Counted from the stretch's first letter, positions 46,264-54,969 are shown. The stretch: 64,000 bases of DNA from Bacteroidia bacterium (GCA_030424545.1 JAUHWL010000002.1:62001-126000), one strand, 5' to 3'. Notes: a model not told the origin generated them from the letters alone. Translations and numbers: made by a program.

Positions 46264-49200
46264 ATGAAAAAACTACTATACTTATTAATTGCCTTTTTAG
46301 CGCTGGTAACCCATTTGTTGGTTGCACAAAATAGCACTGCTTTGGATTTTGATGGGGTGAATGATTTCGTAGATGTGAATTCCAATTTTACCCATCAAAA
46401 CTTTACGATAGAAATGTGGGTAAATCCAGGAAGCACTCAACTAGAACATGCGGATATTATTGATAATAATCATAATAACTTTCAAAACTGGACGGTTCAG
46501 CAATTTGATAATAATGTAAATGTGTACCGATTTATGGTGTTTAATTCTGGACCTACAATTTGTGTTTTTACGCTAACTGCTGGAGTCTGGCAACATGTTG
46601 CACTTGTAAAATCATCAACTCATTTAGAATGCTACATTAACGGTGCGCTTAGTGTAAGCCAGCCGTTTAGCGGCAAAATAAATTACAATGCGCAACAACT
46701 TAGACTTGGAAGATGGGGAGGTGGAGGCCGATACTGGAGTGGTATGCTTGATGAAGTGCGCATTTGGAATCGCCCTTTGTCACAAACCGAAATACAAAAC
46801 AAAATGACCCAATCATTACAAGGCAATGAAGAAGGCTTGGTGCTTTATTATGATTTTGAAGAAGGTATACCTAACGGAAACAACGCTGGGTTATCACAAG
46901 TTTTTGACAATGCTAGTAATTTCCATGGAACGCCAATGAATATGACTAAAACAGGTGTGAATTCTAATTGGGTAAGCGGATTGCCTTTTAGAAAAGCACC
47001 GTACTCATTTTCTTCATCTTTTTGGGGAATTGCAAGAGAAGGAGGCACTTATAATGAGGGTACCGTTTTTAAAACCGATGCCAACGGAGATAATCTCACC
47101 AAAATATTCGACTTTAACGGTGGTAGCTCAGGGAATGAAATCTATCGGGGTTTGGTACAAGCAAAAGATGGTAACCTGTATGGAACAACTCGGTCTGGCG
47201 GGCAAAATAGTCGAGGTGTGCTTTATGTAATCAACCCATTTTCATTTAGTTATACAAAACTTCATGACTTTGCAAGCTCAAGTGGAAGTTATCCTGAAAA
47301 TACCCTGATAGAAGCAGACAACGGCAAGCTTTATGGGATGACAGTTCAAGGAGGTGCCAATAATAGAGGTGTATTGTTTGAGTATAACCCGTACTCTGAT
47401 ATTTATTTAGTAAAATATCATTTTGGATATGGCAACGGAAATTACCCTAGAGGCGGGCTTATGCAGGCAAGTAACGGAAAGCTTTACGGCTTGGTTACAG
47501 ATGGTGGAGGATATGGCCGGGGTGTGCTGTTTGAATATGATCTTACTACTGATTCGTTTACCAAATTAAACGATTTTAAAATGGTGATAGATGGCAGTTT
47601 TCCGCGTGGTAGATTGGTAGAGGCTTCAAACGGCAATCTTTATGGAATGACGTATAGTGGTGGCAATCCAAACAAAGGAACATTGTTTGAGTATAACATT
47701 GGCAATGCAACATTTACTAAGAAAATAGAATTTAATGGTTCAGGTAACGGAAAAAACCCTTACGAAAGCAAACTTGTAATTGGAGAGAATGGCAAGCTTT
47801 ATGGAATGACTTTAAATGGAGGAACGATGGATGACGGGGTGCTTTTTGAATATGATCCCAGCACAAATACACTCACAAAAAAATACGATTTTGAGGCCAA
47901 TATTTCAGGCAAAAGCCCAACTGGTAGTTTAATGATTGCTAAAAATGGTAAGTTTTATGGTAACTTACAAGATGGGGGAAACAATGGTGAGGGCGCTTTT
48001 TTTGAGTATGATTTAACAACAAACTCTTTAGTTAAAAAACATGATTTTAACACCTTGAACGGAAGTCACCCAAAAGGTGATGTAATTGAATATTGCCCCC
48101 AAAATATTAGCCTAACAGGTAACGGAAATCAAATAGCCAATAACGCCTCTCCAGAATTACACAACAGCACCAATTTTGGAAAACTCTCTGCAGGAGCAAC
48201 ACAAACAAACACGTTTACCATTTCCAATTCGGGCAATGCTCATTTAGATTTAACAGGCTCTCCTTTGGTTGCCACAACAGGGAGTTCTGCATTTACAGTA
48301 GTAAATCAACCTTCCGTTAGTTCCTTAGCACCAGGTGAGTCAACCTCTTTTGATGTGGAGTATAATATAAGTGCAGGCGCAAACGAATTGGCTCAAATTT
48401 GTATTGCTAATAATTCGTTAGAAAATCCCGTTTTTAAATTTGATGTTTCGGGTGCCTCAAATACAGCCATGCATTTTGATGGGGTAGATGATTTTATTTC
48501 TGTATCCAGAACTAACATTAACTCCTTGGGGTTGACCTCACAAGCCACATGGGAATTTTGGTTGAACCCGCATAGCACAGCGGTTAGCCAGAATTTAATA
48601 GATATGTTCAGTTTTTACAATGTAGATGGTATGTACATTCACATGAATTCCGCCAACTTTTTTTATACGCAAAACTCACCAACTTTTAGTTCACAAACTA
48701 TTGCAACTTTACCGATTGCAAACGTATGGACCCATGTTGCGGTGGTTAAAGAGGGAACGAACGTAAAAATTTATTATAACGGAGTATTTCAAACAAGCAA
48801 TTCCAGTCATGCTCAATCAATAATTTCGTCTAACGCAGATTTAGAAATTGGTAGGCAATCCTCAGGTAATTCGTTTACCCAGTATTTTAAAGGTAAACTA
48901 GACGAAGTGCGCATCTGGAACCGTGCTTTGTGCCAAGCCGAAATACAAGGCAGGATAAACAACGCTATACAAGGCAACGAAAATGGTTTAGTAGCTTATT
49001 ATGATTTTGAAGAAGGTGTTCCCAATAATAATAACACAGCGTTAACTCAAGTTATTGACAAAGCAAAAACAAACCATGGCACGCCCAATGGTTTTGCAAA
49101 AAATGGTGGAGCTTCTAATTGGGTACCCGGAAAAGACTTGGTGGGCGATGGATTGGTATCTGGCGCGTTGGCTACTTGGAACGGATCAACTTCAAGCGAC

Positions 49201-50796
49201 TGGAATACGGCCAGCAATTGGACTCCTGGCTTGGTTCCAAGCCAATGTCATGATGTTGTAATTCCACAAACAAGCAACAACCCAACTTTTAGCAACAACC
49301 AAGCGGTAAACAGCATCACCATAGAAACAAATGCTATTTTAACCGTTGGCGCAGGGGGCTGTTTGTGGGTGGGTTCCTCTTTTAAAAATAATGGTGATTT
49401 TATTTTAGAAGCAACCAGCAGCAACTTTGCTCAGTACCAAGGCCCGCAAGTAAAAGGTACGCTTAGCCAAGTTATTGGAGAAGCCGGCTGGCACAACATT
49501 GCATCACCATTTATAGATGCAACATTGGGCGATATCATTTTTAATCAGAATGCTTTTTTGCAGTTTGGTTTATCAGATAAATGTAATATTCAATATTACG
49601 ATGGCGGAGAGCATCAAGCATCGCCACCCAATGCATGGACAAATGCTTGGGGTAGTTGGGTTCCGGCAAGCGGATTAACAGATCCTTTTGACGGCAGCCG
49701 GGCATACAACTTGTTTTTAGACAACCTTTTTGCAGATGCTTTTCCTGTAACCATGACGGTAACTGCTACCATCAGAAATGCCACCAACACGCAACAACTT
49801 AACGGGGCCAATGGTGGTTGGAACATGCTTGGCAACCCCTTCTCTAGTGTAATTGATTGGGAAAAATGGAGCGACAACAGCGCCATAAACAACACCTATT
49901 ATGTGTGGGATGCAGCCACCAATAATTACAATACCTATATGTCCGGGGGCGTTGGCGTTCCCGCTGCAATGACGCAATTCATCGCGCCATACCAAAGCGT
50001 GTTTGTACGCACTAGCAACGGCCAGAACAATAACAGTGGCGATGAACCCGATGTTTTTCAAGACCACATTAGCAGCCGTGCCGACCTGCCTACAGAGTGT
50101 CCAACGGCCATCAACTCGTTTTACAAAAATGAGGTAACGGGCCGCCTTTATCTTCAAGCAAAAACAATAAATGGAAATGGAGCTGATCAACTGGCCATCC
50201 GATTTGGAAATAACTTTAGCGAAGGATTTATGGCTGCTGAAGAAGCTGAAAAATTCTTTAGCCCTGCCAAAGAAGTACCTGCGATTTACACCATTATTGA
50301 AGTGAAGCCTTATGTAATAAGCTCTTTTCCGCAGCCCGATGTTGAGGTACAACACATACCGCTTGGGTTAAAAACCAATGCGAAAAGAATCCAGATACAG
50401 GCATTAGAAATTCCCATTGGCTTAACGGCCATTTTAGAAGATAAAGAGAAAAAAGAGTTTCATAATTTAAAAACTTCGTACACGTTTACATTAAACAGCA
50501 CCTTAACAAACATGCGCTTTATACTGCATGTGGGCGATAAGTTTTTAACAGAAGCCCAGCTTGGCGCCAGCGAAGATTACATTGCATACATTGCTAATGG
50601 CGAGTTGCGCTACGTGTATAGCACTAATCTATTAGGCGGAGAGATGCAGCTTTTAAATATGAGCGGCCAGGTTTTAGCGTACGGAAAGGTAGAAGAAAAC
50701 GGCAGCGTTTCGGTGTCACATTTACCCGTAGGGTTATATATTATTACCGTACAAAACAGCGGCAAGTTTTACAAACAAAAGGTGGTGGTAAAGTAG
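46264..50796 (+). CDS. Giant multidomain T9SS surface protein: LamG, GloVer repeats, choice-of-anchor D, LamG, sorting domain
   Basis: 1510 residues from the ATG at 46264, where a good signal peptide starts (M-K-K-L-L-Y-L-L-I-A-F-L-A-L); the in-frame start at 46168 would hide it. In order: a LamG/concanavalin-type jelly roll (about residues 22-195) and six to seven GloVer-type tandem repeats (about 256-610). Then a choice-of-anchor D/ASPM-like beta domain (about 614-732) and a second LamG copy (about 736-915). A Trp/Asn-rich beta segment (W-N-G-S-T-S-S-D-W-N, from ~975) leads to a type A sorting domain ending in Y-K-Q-K-V-V-V-K. Likely a surface adhesin or glycan-binding protein. It has no recognisable catalytic domain. 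Confidence 0.88.
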   Translation: MKKLLYLLIAFLALVTHLLVAQNSTALDFDGVNDFVDVNSNFTHQNFTIEMWVNPGSTQLEHADIIDNNHNNFQNWTVQQFDNNVNVYRFMVFNSGPTICVFTLTAGVWQHVALVKSSTHLECYINGALSVSQPFSGKINYNAQQLRLGRWGGGGRYWSGMLDEVRIWNRPLSQTEIQNKMTQSLQGNEEGLVLYYDFEEGIPNGNNAGLSQVFDNASNFHGTPMNMTKTGVNSNWVSGLPFRKAPYSFSSSFWGIAREGGTYNEGTVFKTDANGDNLTKIFDFNGGSSGNEIYRGLVQAKDGNLYGTTRSGGQNSRGVLYVINPFSFSYTKLHDFASSSGSYPENTLIEADNGKLYGMTVQGGANNRGVLFEYNPYSDIYLVKYHFGYGNGNYPRGGLMQASNGKLYGLVTDGGGYGRGVLFEYDLTTDSFTKLNDFKMVIDGSFPRGRLVEASNGNLYGMTYSGGNPNKGTLFEYNIGNATFTKKIEFNGSGNGKNPYESKLVIGENGKLYGMTLNGGTMDDGVLFEYDPSTNTLTKKYDFEANISGKSPTGSLMIAKNGKFYGNLQDGGNNGEGAFFEYDLTTNSLVKKHDFNTLNGSHPKGDVIEYCPQNISLTGNGNQIANNASPELHNSTNFGKLSAGATQTNTFTISNSGNAHLDLTGSPLVATTGSSAFTVVNQPSVSSLAPGESTSFDVEYNISAGANELAQICIANNSLENPVFKFDVSGASNTAMHFDGVDDFISVSRTNINSLGLTSQATWEFWLNPHSTAVSQNLIDMFSFYNVDGMYIHMNSANFFYTQNSPTFSSQTIATLPIANVWTHVAVVKEGTNVKIYYNGVFQTSNSSHAQSIISSNADLEIGRQSSGNSFTQYFKGKLDEVRIWNRALCQAEIQGRINNAIQGNENGLVAYYDFEEGVPNNNNTALTQVIDKAKTNHGTPNGFAKNGGASNWVPGKDLVGDGLVSGALATWNGSTSSDWNTASNWTPGLVPSQCHDVVIPQTSNNPTFSNNQAVNSITIETNAILTVGAGGCLWVGSSFKNNGDFILEATSSNFAQYQGPQVKGTLSQVIGEAGWHNIASPFIDATLGDIIFNQNAFLQFGLSDKCNIQYYDGGEHQASPPNAWTNAWGSWVPASGLTDPFDGSRAYNLFLDNLFADAFPVTMTVTATIRNATNTQQLNGANGGWNMLGNPFSSVIDWEKWSDNSAINNTYYVWDAATNNYNTYMSGGVGVPAAMTQFIAPYQSVFVRTSNGQNNNSGDEPDVFQDHISSRADLPTECPTAINSFYKNEVTGRLYLQAKTINGNGADQLAIRFGNNFSEGFMAAEEAEKFFSPAKEVPAIYTIIEVKPYVISSFPQPDVEVQHIPLGLKTNAKRIQIQALEIPIGLTAILEDKEKKEFHNLKTSYTFTLNSTLTNMRFILHVGDKFLTEAQLGASEDYIAYIANGELRYVYSTNLLGGEMQLLNMSGQVLAYGKVEENGSVSVSHLPVGLYIITVQNSGKFYKQKVVVK
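47036..48080 (+). repeat. Tandem GloVer-type coding repeats
   Basis: The pattern L-Y-G-M-T-x-x-G-G-x-x-x-x-G-V-L-F-E-Y recurs near 47170, 47320, 47480, 47635, 47800 and 47950, with a partial first unit near 47040. The period is about 155 bases (51-53 residues). Units are diverged at DNA level. This matches the repeat family known as GloVer (choice-of-anchor tandem repeat), assigned from memory of its consensus. Confidence 0.75.
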
Positions 50797-50823
50797 CCAG
50801 CCGCGAAGCTTTACTATAAAAAT

Positions 50824-50855
50824 TGGCCCTAACGATTAACGTGGGGCCATTTTTA
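50824..50855 (+). terminator. Probable terminator of the FG-GAP/LamG transcript
   Basis: TGGCCC and GGGCCA form a 6-bp G/C-rich stem with a 14-base loop, which can zip further, followed by five T. It lies 28 bases after the LamG stop and just before the convergent outer-membrane protein gene. Confidence 0.6.
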
Positions 50856-50877
50856 TCTTTTATCCTAAAAACCTTTT

Positions 50878-52506
50878 TTACAGACCATAACGAATTCCCA
50901 CACTAAATCCGTAGCCCAAATATTTTTGATTTACAGCTTTGCCTTTTAGAACAGAGTTTAAGGTGTAACGCAACGAGGGGTAAAAGCTAGCTTCAATTCT
51001 TTCAGTTACTTTTAGGCGCACACCGGCTCTAAACATGGTTTGAAATAGTACTTTTTGGTATTGTTCTATGCCTGCCGTAGAAAGTCCATCTGTACGCGCA
51101 TTGATATAACGTTTCTCCGATGTTGCGGTTAAAAAACCTACGGCAAATCCTGCTTGTACATCAAACGTAAATTTTTGAGCAGAAAAACTGCGCCCAAACC
51201 ATAGAGGAACCTCCATATAACTCAATGTTAATTTACCATTGTTCTTGGCCAGTTCAGGGTCTTCTTTTTCAACTTGTACACTGTCCCATTGGGCCGTGTA
51301 AGTGCTATCGTAATCTAGGTTCCAAGTGGTGTCTGTGTCCCAATGGCCATGATATACAGAGTCTATAACCCAGTTAGAATCTACATTGTATGTCCAATTT
51401 TCATGAGTTGTCCAACTACCATTGTCTTGGCCTACGGTAACAAGGAGTGAAGTTGGATATTGCAATACATCTGTAATTTTTGTTTGATATATACCCGAAT
51501 TGAACAACCAGTTTTTATAGCCCAATTGCACGCTTATACCAAAACTTGTCATATTATTAGATGATTCATATTGTGTTCTAAATTCTTCTAAAGCCAGATT
51601 GGAACTAGATAAGAACCTTGTGGTAAACAGATAGGAATATTCTAGACCAACGGCATAGGTAAAATTATCTCGGGTTTTAAAAGGAGTGTAATCGGGTGGA
51701 ATAACTTCTTCTTTGTCATCTAATTTGCTGTGTTCCGTTTTGTCTAAAATGGGATTTACCTCTGGCTCTGTTTTTTCCACAGCTTTATTTTCTGCGGTTT
51801 TACTTTTTGCAAAAGATTCTTCTTTTTCGGCAAGAAGAGCATTTTCTAAATAAGGTAACGCAGAAGTTGCCGTGTTTGCCTCAGAATTCAACGAATTTTT
51901 TTCATGACTATTTTCCTCAGAAACAGTTGTCTCTGGGGCGGTTTCGTTGTCTTTTGTGGCGTTTATTGCTGGAGTTAAACCTGCCAATTCTTGCTCATCA
52001 GCTTCCGGCTCTGCATTACCTTTATTTAGCATAGCATTGGTGTTTTGTTCCGCTGCTATTGGAGTAGAAAAATCTTTATGGTTGTGTTTTGTGGTTGTGT
52101 TTGTATGTGTTGTGGCCTTTGTATTTTTAGTCAAACTCGTTTCTTGATTGGTTTGTTTCGCGTTGCTGTTTGGCAGTAAAGTTGGATTAACTACTAGACT
52201 ATTTGATTCATTTTTGGTAGATTGATTTAATTCTGAATTTGAGGTTTCTTCAATTGCTATAGGTATTTGGTTTTGAAGGTTAATTTGCGTGGTGTTATGC
52301 TGGGCATGAAGCAAAAACAAGAGGGCAGATGTGCCCGCAAGCAAAAAAGCCAAACCAGATAAAGATTCTTTAATAATGCCCACAACAGATGAGGCATTAC
52401 GTTGGTCAAGTAATTTTTCGGCACCCGCCCAGTAGCTATCGTTATACGGAAAATGGCCTTTTGAAGCATTCTCCTTAAACAGTTTGTCAATTTTTTTATC
52501 CTTCAT
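50878..52506 (-). CDS. Protein predicted to span both membranes: anti-sigma-like head, inner-membrane helix, long linker, outer-membrane beta-barrel
   Basis: 542 residues with four zones. Residues 1-45 are a short charged cytoplasmic segment (D-K-L-F-K-E-N-A, Y-W-A-G-A-E-K-L-L). Residues 49-67 are one hydrophobic helix (G-L-A-F-L-L-A-G-T-S-A-L-L-F-L-L). Residues 68-280 are Asn/Thr/Glu/Lys-rich, low complexity and probably unfolded. Residues 281-542 alternate hydrophobic and polar residues as an outer-membrane barrel ending G-F-S-V-G-I-R-Y-G-L. There is no cleavable signal peptide. A Trp/Asp/Thr-rich stretch at 362-412 looks like a long extracellular loop. The ATG overlaps the stop of an ECF sigma gene by one base (TAATG). 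The layout recalls the dual membrane-spanning anti-sigma factors described in Bacteroides; homology is untested. Confidence 0.85.
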   Translation of the reverse strand: MKDKKIDKLFKENASKGHFPYNDSYWAGAEKLLDQRNASSVVGIIKESLSGLAFLLAGTSALLFLLHAQHNTTQINLQNQIPIAIEETSNSELNQSTKNESNSLVVNPTLLPNSNAKQTNQETSLTKNTKATTHTNTTTKHNHKDFSTPIAAEQNTNAMLNKGNAEPEADEQELAGLTPAINATKDNETAPETTVSEENSHEKNSLNSEANTATSALPYLENALLAEKEESFAKSKTAENKAVEKTEPEVNPILDKTEHSKLDDKEEVIPPDYTPFKTRDNFTYAVGLEYSYLFTTRFLSSSNLALEEFRTQYESSNNMTSFGISVQLGYKNWLFNSGIYQTKITDVLQYPTSLLVTVGQDNGSWTTHENWTYNVDSNWVIDSVYHGHWDTDTTWNLDYDSTYTAQWDSVQVEKEDPELAKNNGKLTLSYMEVPLWFGRSFSAQKFTFDVQAGFAVGFLTATSEKRYINARTDGLSTAGIEQYQKVLFQTMFRAGVRLKVTERIEASFYPSLRYTLNSVLKGKAVNQKYLGYGFSVGIRYGL

Positions 52507-53072
52507 TATGCGCCCTTCATAATTACATTTTTTGCAATAATCATTTGTTTTAAAACCTCTCTAGATTTTGCTAAATAGCGTTTAGATGTTCTTTCTGAAA
52601 TGTTTAACTCTTCTGCTATTTGTTTGTGTGTAAAACCATCTATAGCATACAGGTTAAATATGGTTTTCCCAGGTTCATCCAAAGCGTCCATCATTTCTAA
52701 ATAGTCATGATAGGTTAAACCGTTTTCATCGGCATTAATGTCATCGTCTGTATATTTTTCGTTTTCCCATGCATCATCATCTAAAAAAACAATGCTGTTG
52801 TAAATGGTCTTTTTTCTTCTTAGATGATCTAAACATTCGTTAATGGCAATCCTTTTAATCCAGGGAATAAAAGGTTTAGACAAATCGAATTTTTTTAGAT
52901 GTGTAATGGTTTTGTAGAAAGTTTCATTTACCAGAGCAACGGCATCGTCATGGTTTCTTTCATATCTAAAACAAATACTCATTAAAAACTGAAAATATTT
53001 TTCATACAATTCCTTCTGCGCCTTTCGGTCGTTTTTTAAACAATCCTCTAACAGGTTTTTAAGGTTTTGCAT
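52506..53072 (-). CDS. ECF-type RNA polymerase sigma factor (module B)
   Basis: 188 residues. Region 2 shows E-L-Y-E-K-Y-F-Q-F-L-M-S-I-C-F-R-Y, D-A-V-A-L-V-N-E-T-F-Y-K and P-F-I-P-W-I-K-R-I-A-I-N-E-C-L-D-H-L-R-R. Region 4 shows F-N-L-Y-A-I-D-G-F-T-H-K-Q-I-A-E-E-L-N-I-S-E-R-T-S-K-R-Y-L-A-K-S-R, a textbook sigma-70 recognition helix. The linker is acidic (D-D-D-A-W-E-N-E ... D-D-D-I-N-A-D-E). It is translationally coupled to the two-membrane protein by TAATG. A strong hairpin with a U-tract ends at the base before its start codon. Confidence 0.93.
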   Translation of the reverse strand: MQNLKNLLEDCLKNDRKAQKELYEKYFQFLMSICFRYERNHDDAVALVNETFYKTITHLKKFDLSKPFIPWIKRIAINECLDHLRRKKTIYNSIVFLDDDAWENEKYTDDDINADENGLTYHDYLEMMDALDEPGKTIFNLYAIDGFTHKQIAEELNISERTSKRYLAKSREVLKQMIIAKNVIMKGA

Positions 53073-53117
53073 AAAAAAGTATCAACAGGTTAGAGGGTTT
53101 AAGTCTAACCTGTTGAT
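53073..53117 (-). terminator. 14-bp hairpin plus U-tract abutting the module B sigma start codon
   Basis: On the minus strand ATCAACAGGTTAGA and TCTAACCTGTTGAT form a perfect 14-bp stem with a 9-base loop, followed by AC and six T; the next three bases are the sigma ATG. The hairpin starts 10 bases after the PKD gene stop. It reads as a terminator of the PKD transcript. It also acts as a barrier to sigma expression unless read-through or a promoter within the PKD gene supplies the sigma mRNA. Confidence 0.88.
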
Positions 53118-53127
53118 TATTATTTGT

Positions 53128-54609
53128 TTAATTCTGTTTAATAATCTTTATTTGCTTGTTATGGCCATTAGCCAGCACATGTAAGATATACATGCCATTT
53201 GGCAAATCGGCAATAGAAAGTGTTTGCGATATATCTGAGTGATTTACAGCAATAGATTTTACCATGCTACCACTAACATTGTAAAGTGTAATGGTGGTTT
53301 CGCCAGAAATTGATTTGGGCAAAGAAATAGTAAGCTCATCCGATGCAGGATTCGGGTAAACGGCCAATTCATCCAATCCGTTTTCTTCTATACCAATAGA
53401 ATTTATATCATACACATTAAGTGTCCAACCTAAAAGTGCGCCTTTATAAATCAGATTCCCATTTGCGTCTACACCAAGGCTATCGCAGAAAGTGCTAGTA
53501 CAACTTCCTAAAATAGGATCGGCAGCGGTAACAGTTAAACAAACTTGATATACGCCAGGGTTAGCATACGTATGTACGGGGAATTGTGTGTTTGAGGTAT
53601 TTCCATCGCCAAAATCCCAATGAAATGTAACATAAGTTGTTGCGGTATTTCCTGTAACCGATGTGGCATTCCAAACAACCACAGAACCTTGTTGAGAGTT
53701 TACCGTGTCTACAATATAGCTTGCATTACAAATAAGCGGATTTGAATTGTTTGAGGTTGAATCGCAAACAATATCAGAACAAGTGGCGTTTACCCACGCA
53801 TCAAAATGCTCAACACAAATAGCATATGTTCCAGCTTGGGAATAGGTGTGGTTGTAGGCTACGGTTGGTAAGGCAAGAGAATTTACCGTGTCCGAATGGC
53901 CATCACCCCAATAAAATATAAAGTGACCAGGGGTACCTACAGAAACGGGGTAAATTTCTGTGGTTAGCCCAAATGATTGATGAGTAAAACTTGCATCGCA
54001 AGCAGTGCCAGCCGTTACAACAACGATGTTGCAAACAACGGGGCAAGAATCAACTTGTAAGCAATATTGGTAAGTGCCTGGTGCCGCATAGGTATGGATA
54101 GGATTGGGGCCTGTGCCAAAAGTTCCATCACCAAAACTCCAAGTATATGTGCTTGGGTTTAGCGGATTATTTTGATGGGTTGAGCTAAATAAAACGCTTT
54201 GTCCTGTGGCAGTAGTTGTAGCCGAAACCGTGTAGTTACAGTTGGTTCCAGAAGAGCCTGATGTGCATTGGAGATAAAAAGTTCTGTTCCAAGTTAAAGA
54301 CGTGGTATTGCCAGTATAGAGCGTATCAAATAGATACATTTGACAAGAGTCTGTGGTAAACATATACAATGCACCGGCAACACCTGTATAAATAGAGTCT
54401 AAGAAATTACCATTGGCATCTGTATAATACGTGTTGATAATACCTGGGTTTAAAACACTATTGGTAGAGTCTATCACGGTTACAGGGTGGTTAGCCACCG
54501 GTAGTCCGTTAAACCCTAGAACAGTAGCTCCAAATTCAATATAAGTTCCCTGGGCATGCCCCAAAAAAACAAATAGTAATAACGCAATTGTGAGTTTTAG
54601 TTTTTTCAT
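53128..54609 (-). CDS. PKD-repeat protein with T9SS type A sorting domain
   Basis: 493 residues. Signal peptide M-K-K-L-K-L-T-I-A-L-L-L-F-V-F-L-G-H-A-Q. A beta-rich N-terminal domain (to ~135) is followed by three PKD-type immunoglobulin-like domains, recognised by W-S-F-G-D-G / F-Y-W-G-D-G / W-D-F-G-D-G and H-T-Y-x-x-P/A-G-T/V-Y. The last ~85 residues (Y-P-N-P-A-S-D-E-L ... L-P-N-G-M-Y-I-L-H-V-L) are the sorting domain. Frequent Cys pairs suggest disulfides. It is a surface-exposed or released protein. It lies immediately upstream of the ECF/two-membrane pair, from which it is separated by the hairpin terminator. Confidence 0.9.
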   Translation of the reverse strand: MKKLKLTIALLLFVFLGHAQGTYIEFGATVLGFNGLPVANHPVTVIDSTNSVLNPGIINTYYTDANGNFLDSIYTGVAGALYMFTTDSCQMYLFDTLYTGNTTSLTWNRTFYLQCTSGSSGTNCNYTVSATTTATGQSVLFSSTHQNNPLNPSTYTWSFGDGTFGTGPNPIHTYAAPGTYQYCLQVDSCPVVCNIVVVTAGTACDASFTHQSFGLTTEIYPVSVGTPGHFIFYWGDGHSDTVNSLALPTVAYNHTYSQAGTYAICVEHFDAWVNATCSDIVCDSTSNNSNPLICNASYIVDTVNSQQGSVVVWNATSVTGNTATTYVTFHWDFGDGNTSNTQFPVHTYANPGVYQVCLTVTAADPILGSCTSTFCDSLGVDANGNLIYKGALLGWTLNVYDINSIGIEENGLDELAVYPNPASDELTISLPKSISGETTITLYNVSGSMVKSIAVNHSDISQTLSIADLPNGMYILHVLANGHNKQIKIIKQN

Positions 54610-54820
54610 GATGTAGATGTTTTATTAATTTCAATAAAGTTTCGTCACTTGTATTACGTAAGGATTTAAAAATAGTGACAAAACCCTATGAACAATTTTT
54701 TAAATCGCTAAGGCACAGTGGGTATGGATTTTTATTTCGTGCCAAAACGCTTAGAGTTAAAGAAAATAAATAGCAAAGCAACCTTTACTTTTAGTAGATA
54801 AAAAAAGGAATATCTATTTG
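54610..54820. other. Upstream region of the PKD gene and of rpsA
   Basis: A/T-rich and non-coding. It contains a perfect 6-base inverted pair GTCACT (54644-54649) / AGTGAC (54674-54679) with a 24-base spacer, located 35-70 bases upstream of the PKD ATG, possibly a regulator site. No TAnnTTTG is found for the PKD gene, so it may depend on an alternative sigma factor. Confidence 0.35.
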
Positions 54821-54851
54821 TTTGATATTCATAACAATAATACTATTTTTG
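54821..54851 (+). promoter_or_regulatory. Promoter of rpsA
   Basis: TTTG (54821-54824), exactly 19 bases, then TATTTTTG (54844-54851): a full Bacteroidota housekeeping promoter. Transcription would start near 54858, leaving a leader of about 110 bases. Within it an ACCCC-TTTT segment (54854-54860) can pair with AAAAGGGT around 54883-54890. This could be a site for S1 autoregulation, but that is inference. Confidence 0.8.
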
Positions 54852-54969
54852 CACCCCTTTTTTAGCGGATATAAGTAATATAAAAGGGTATTGATAAACA
54901 AACAATTAACAACTCTCAAATTTCATCCGCGTTTTACTAAGATCTAATTGAGATACAAATTTTTACCAT

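Noticed and set aside
49717-50355. A 212-codon minus-strand frame inside the LamG surface protein gene
   Set aside because: It is antisense to a continuous, well-supported coding region with a clear sorting domain; its translation is a string of low-information Ile/Val stretches.
53073-53117. Long hairpin as a CRISPR repeat or attachment site
   Set aside because: It occurs once, is a perfect stem with U-tract directly behind a stop codon, and is fully explained as a terminator-type hairpin.
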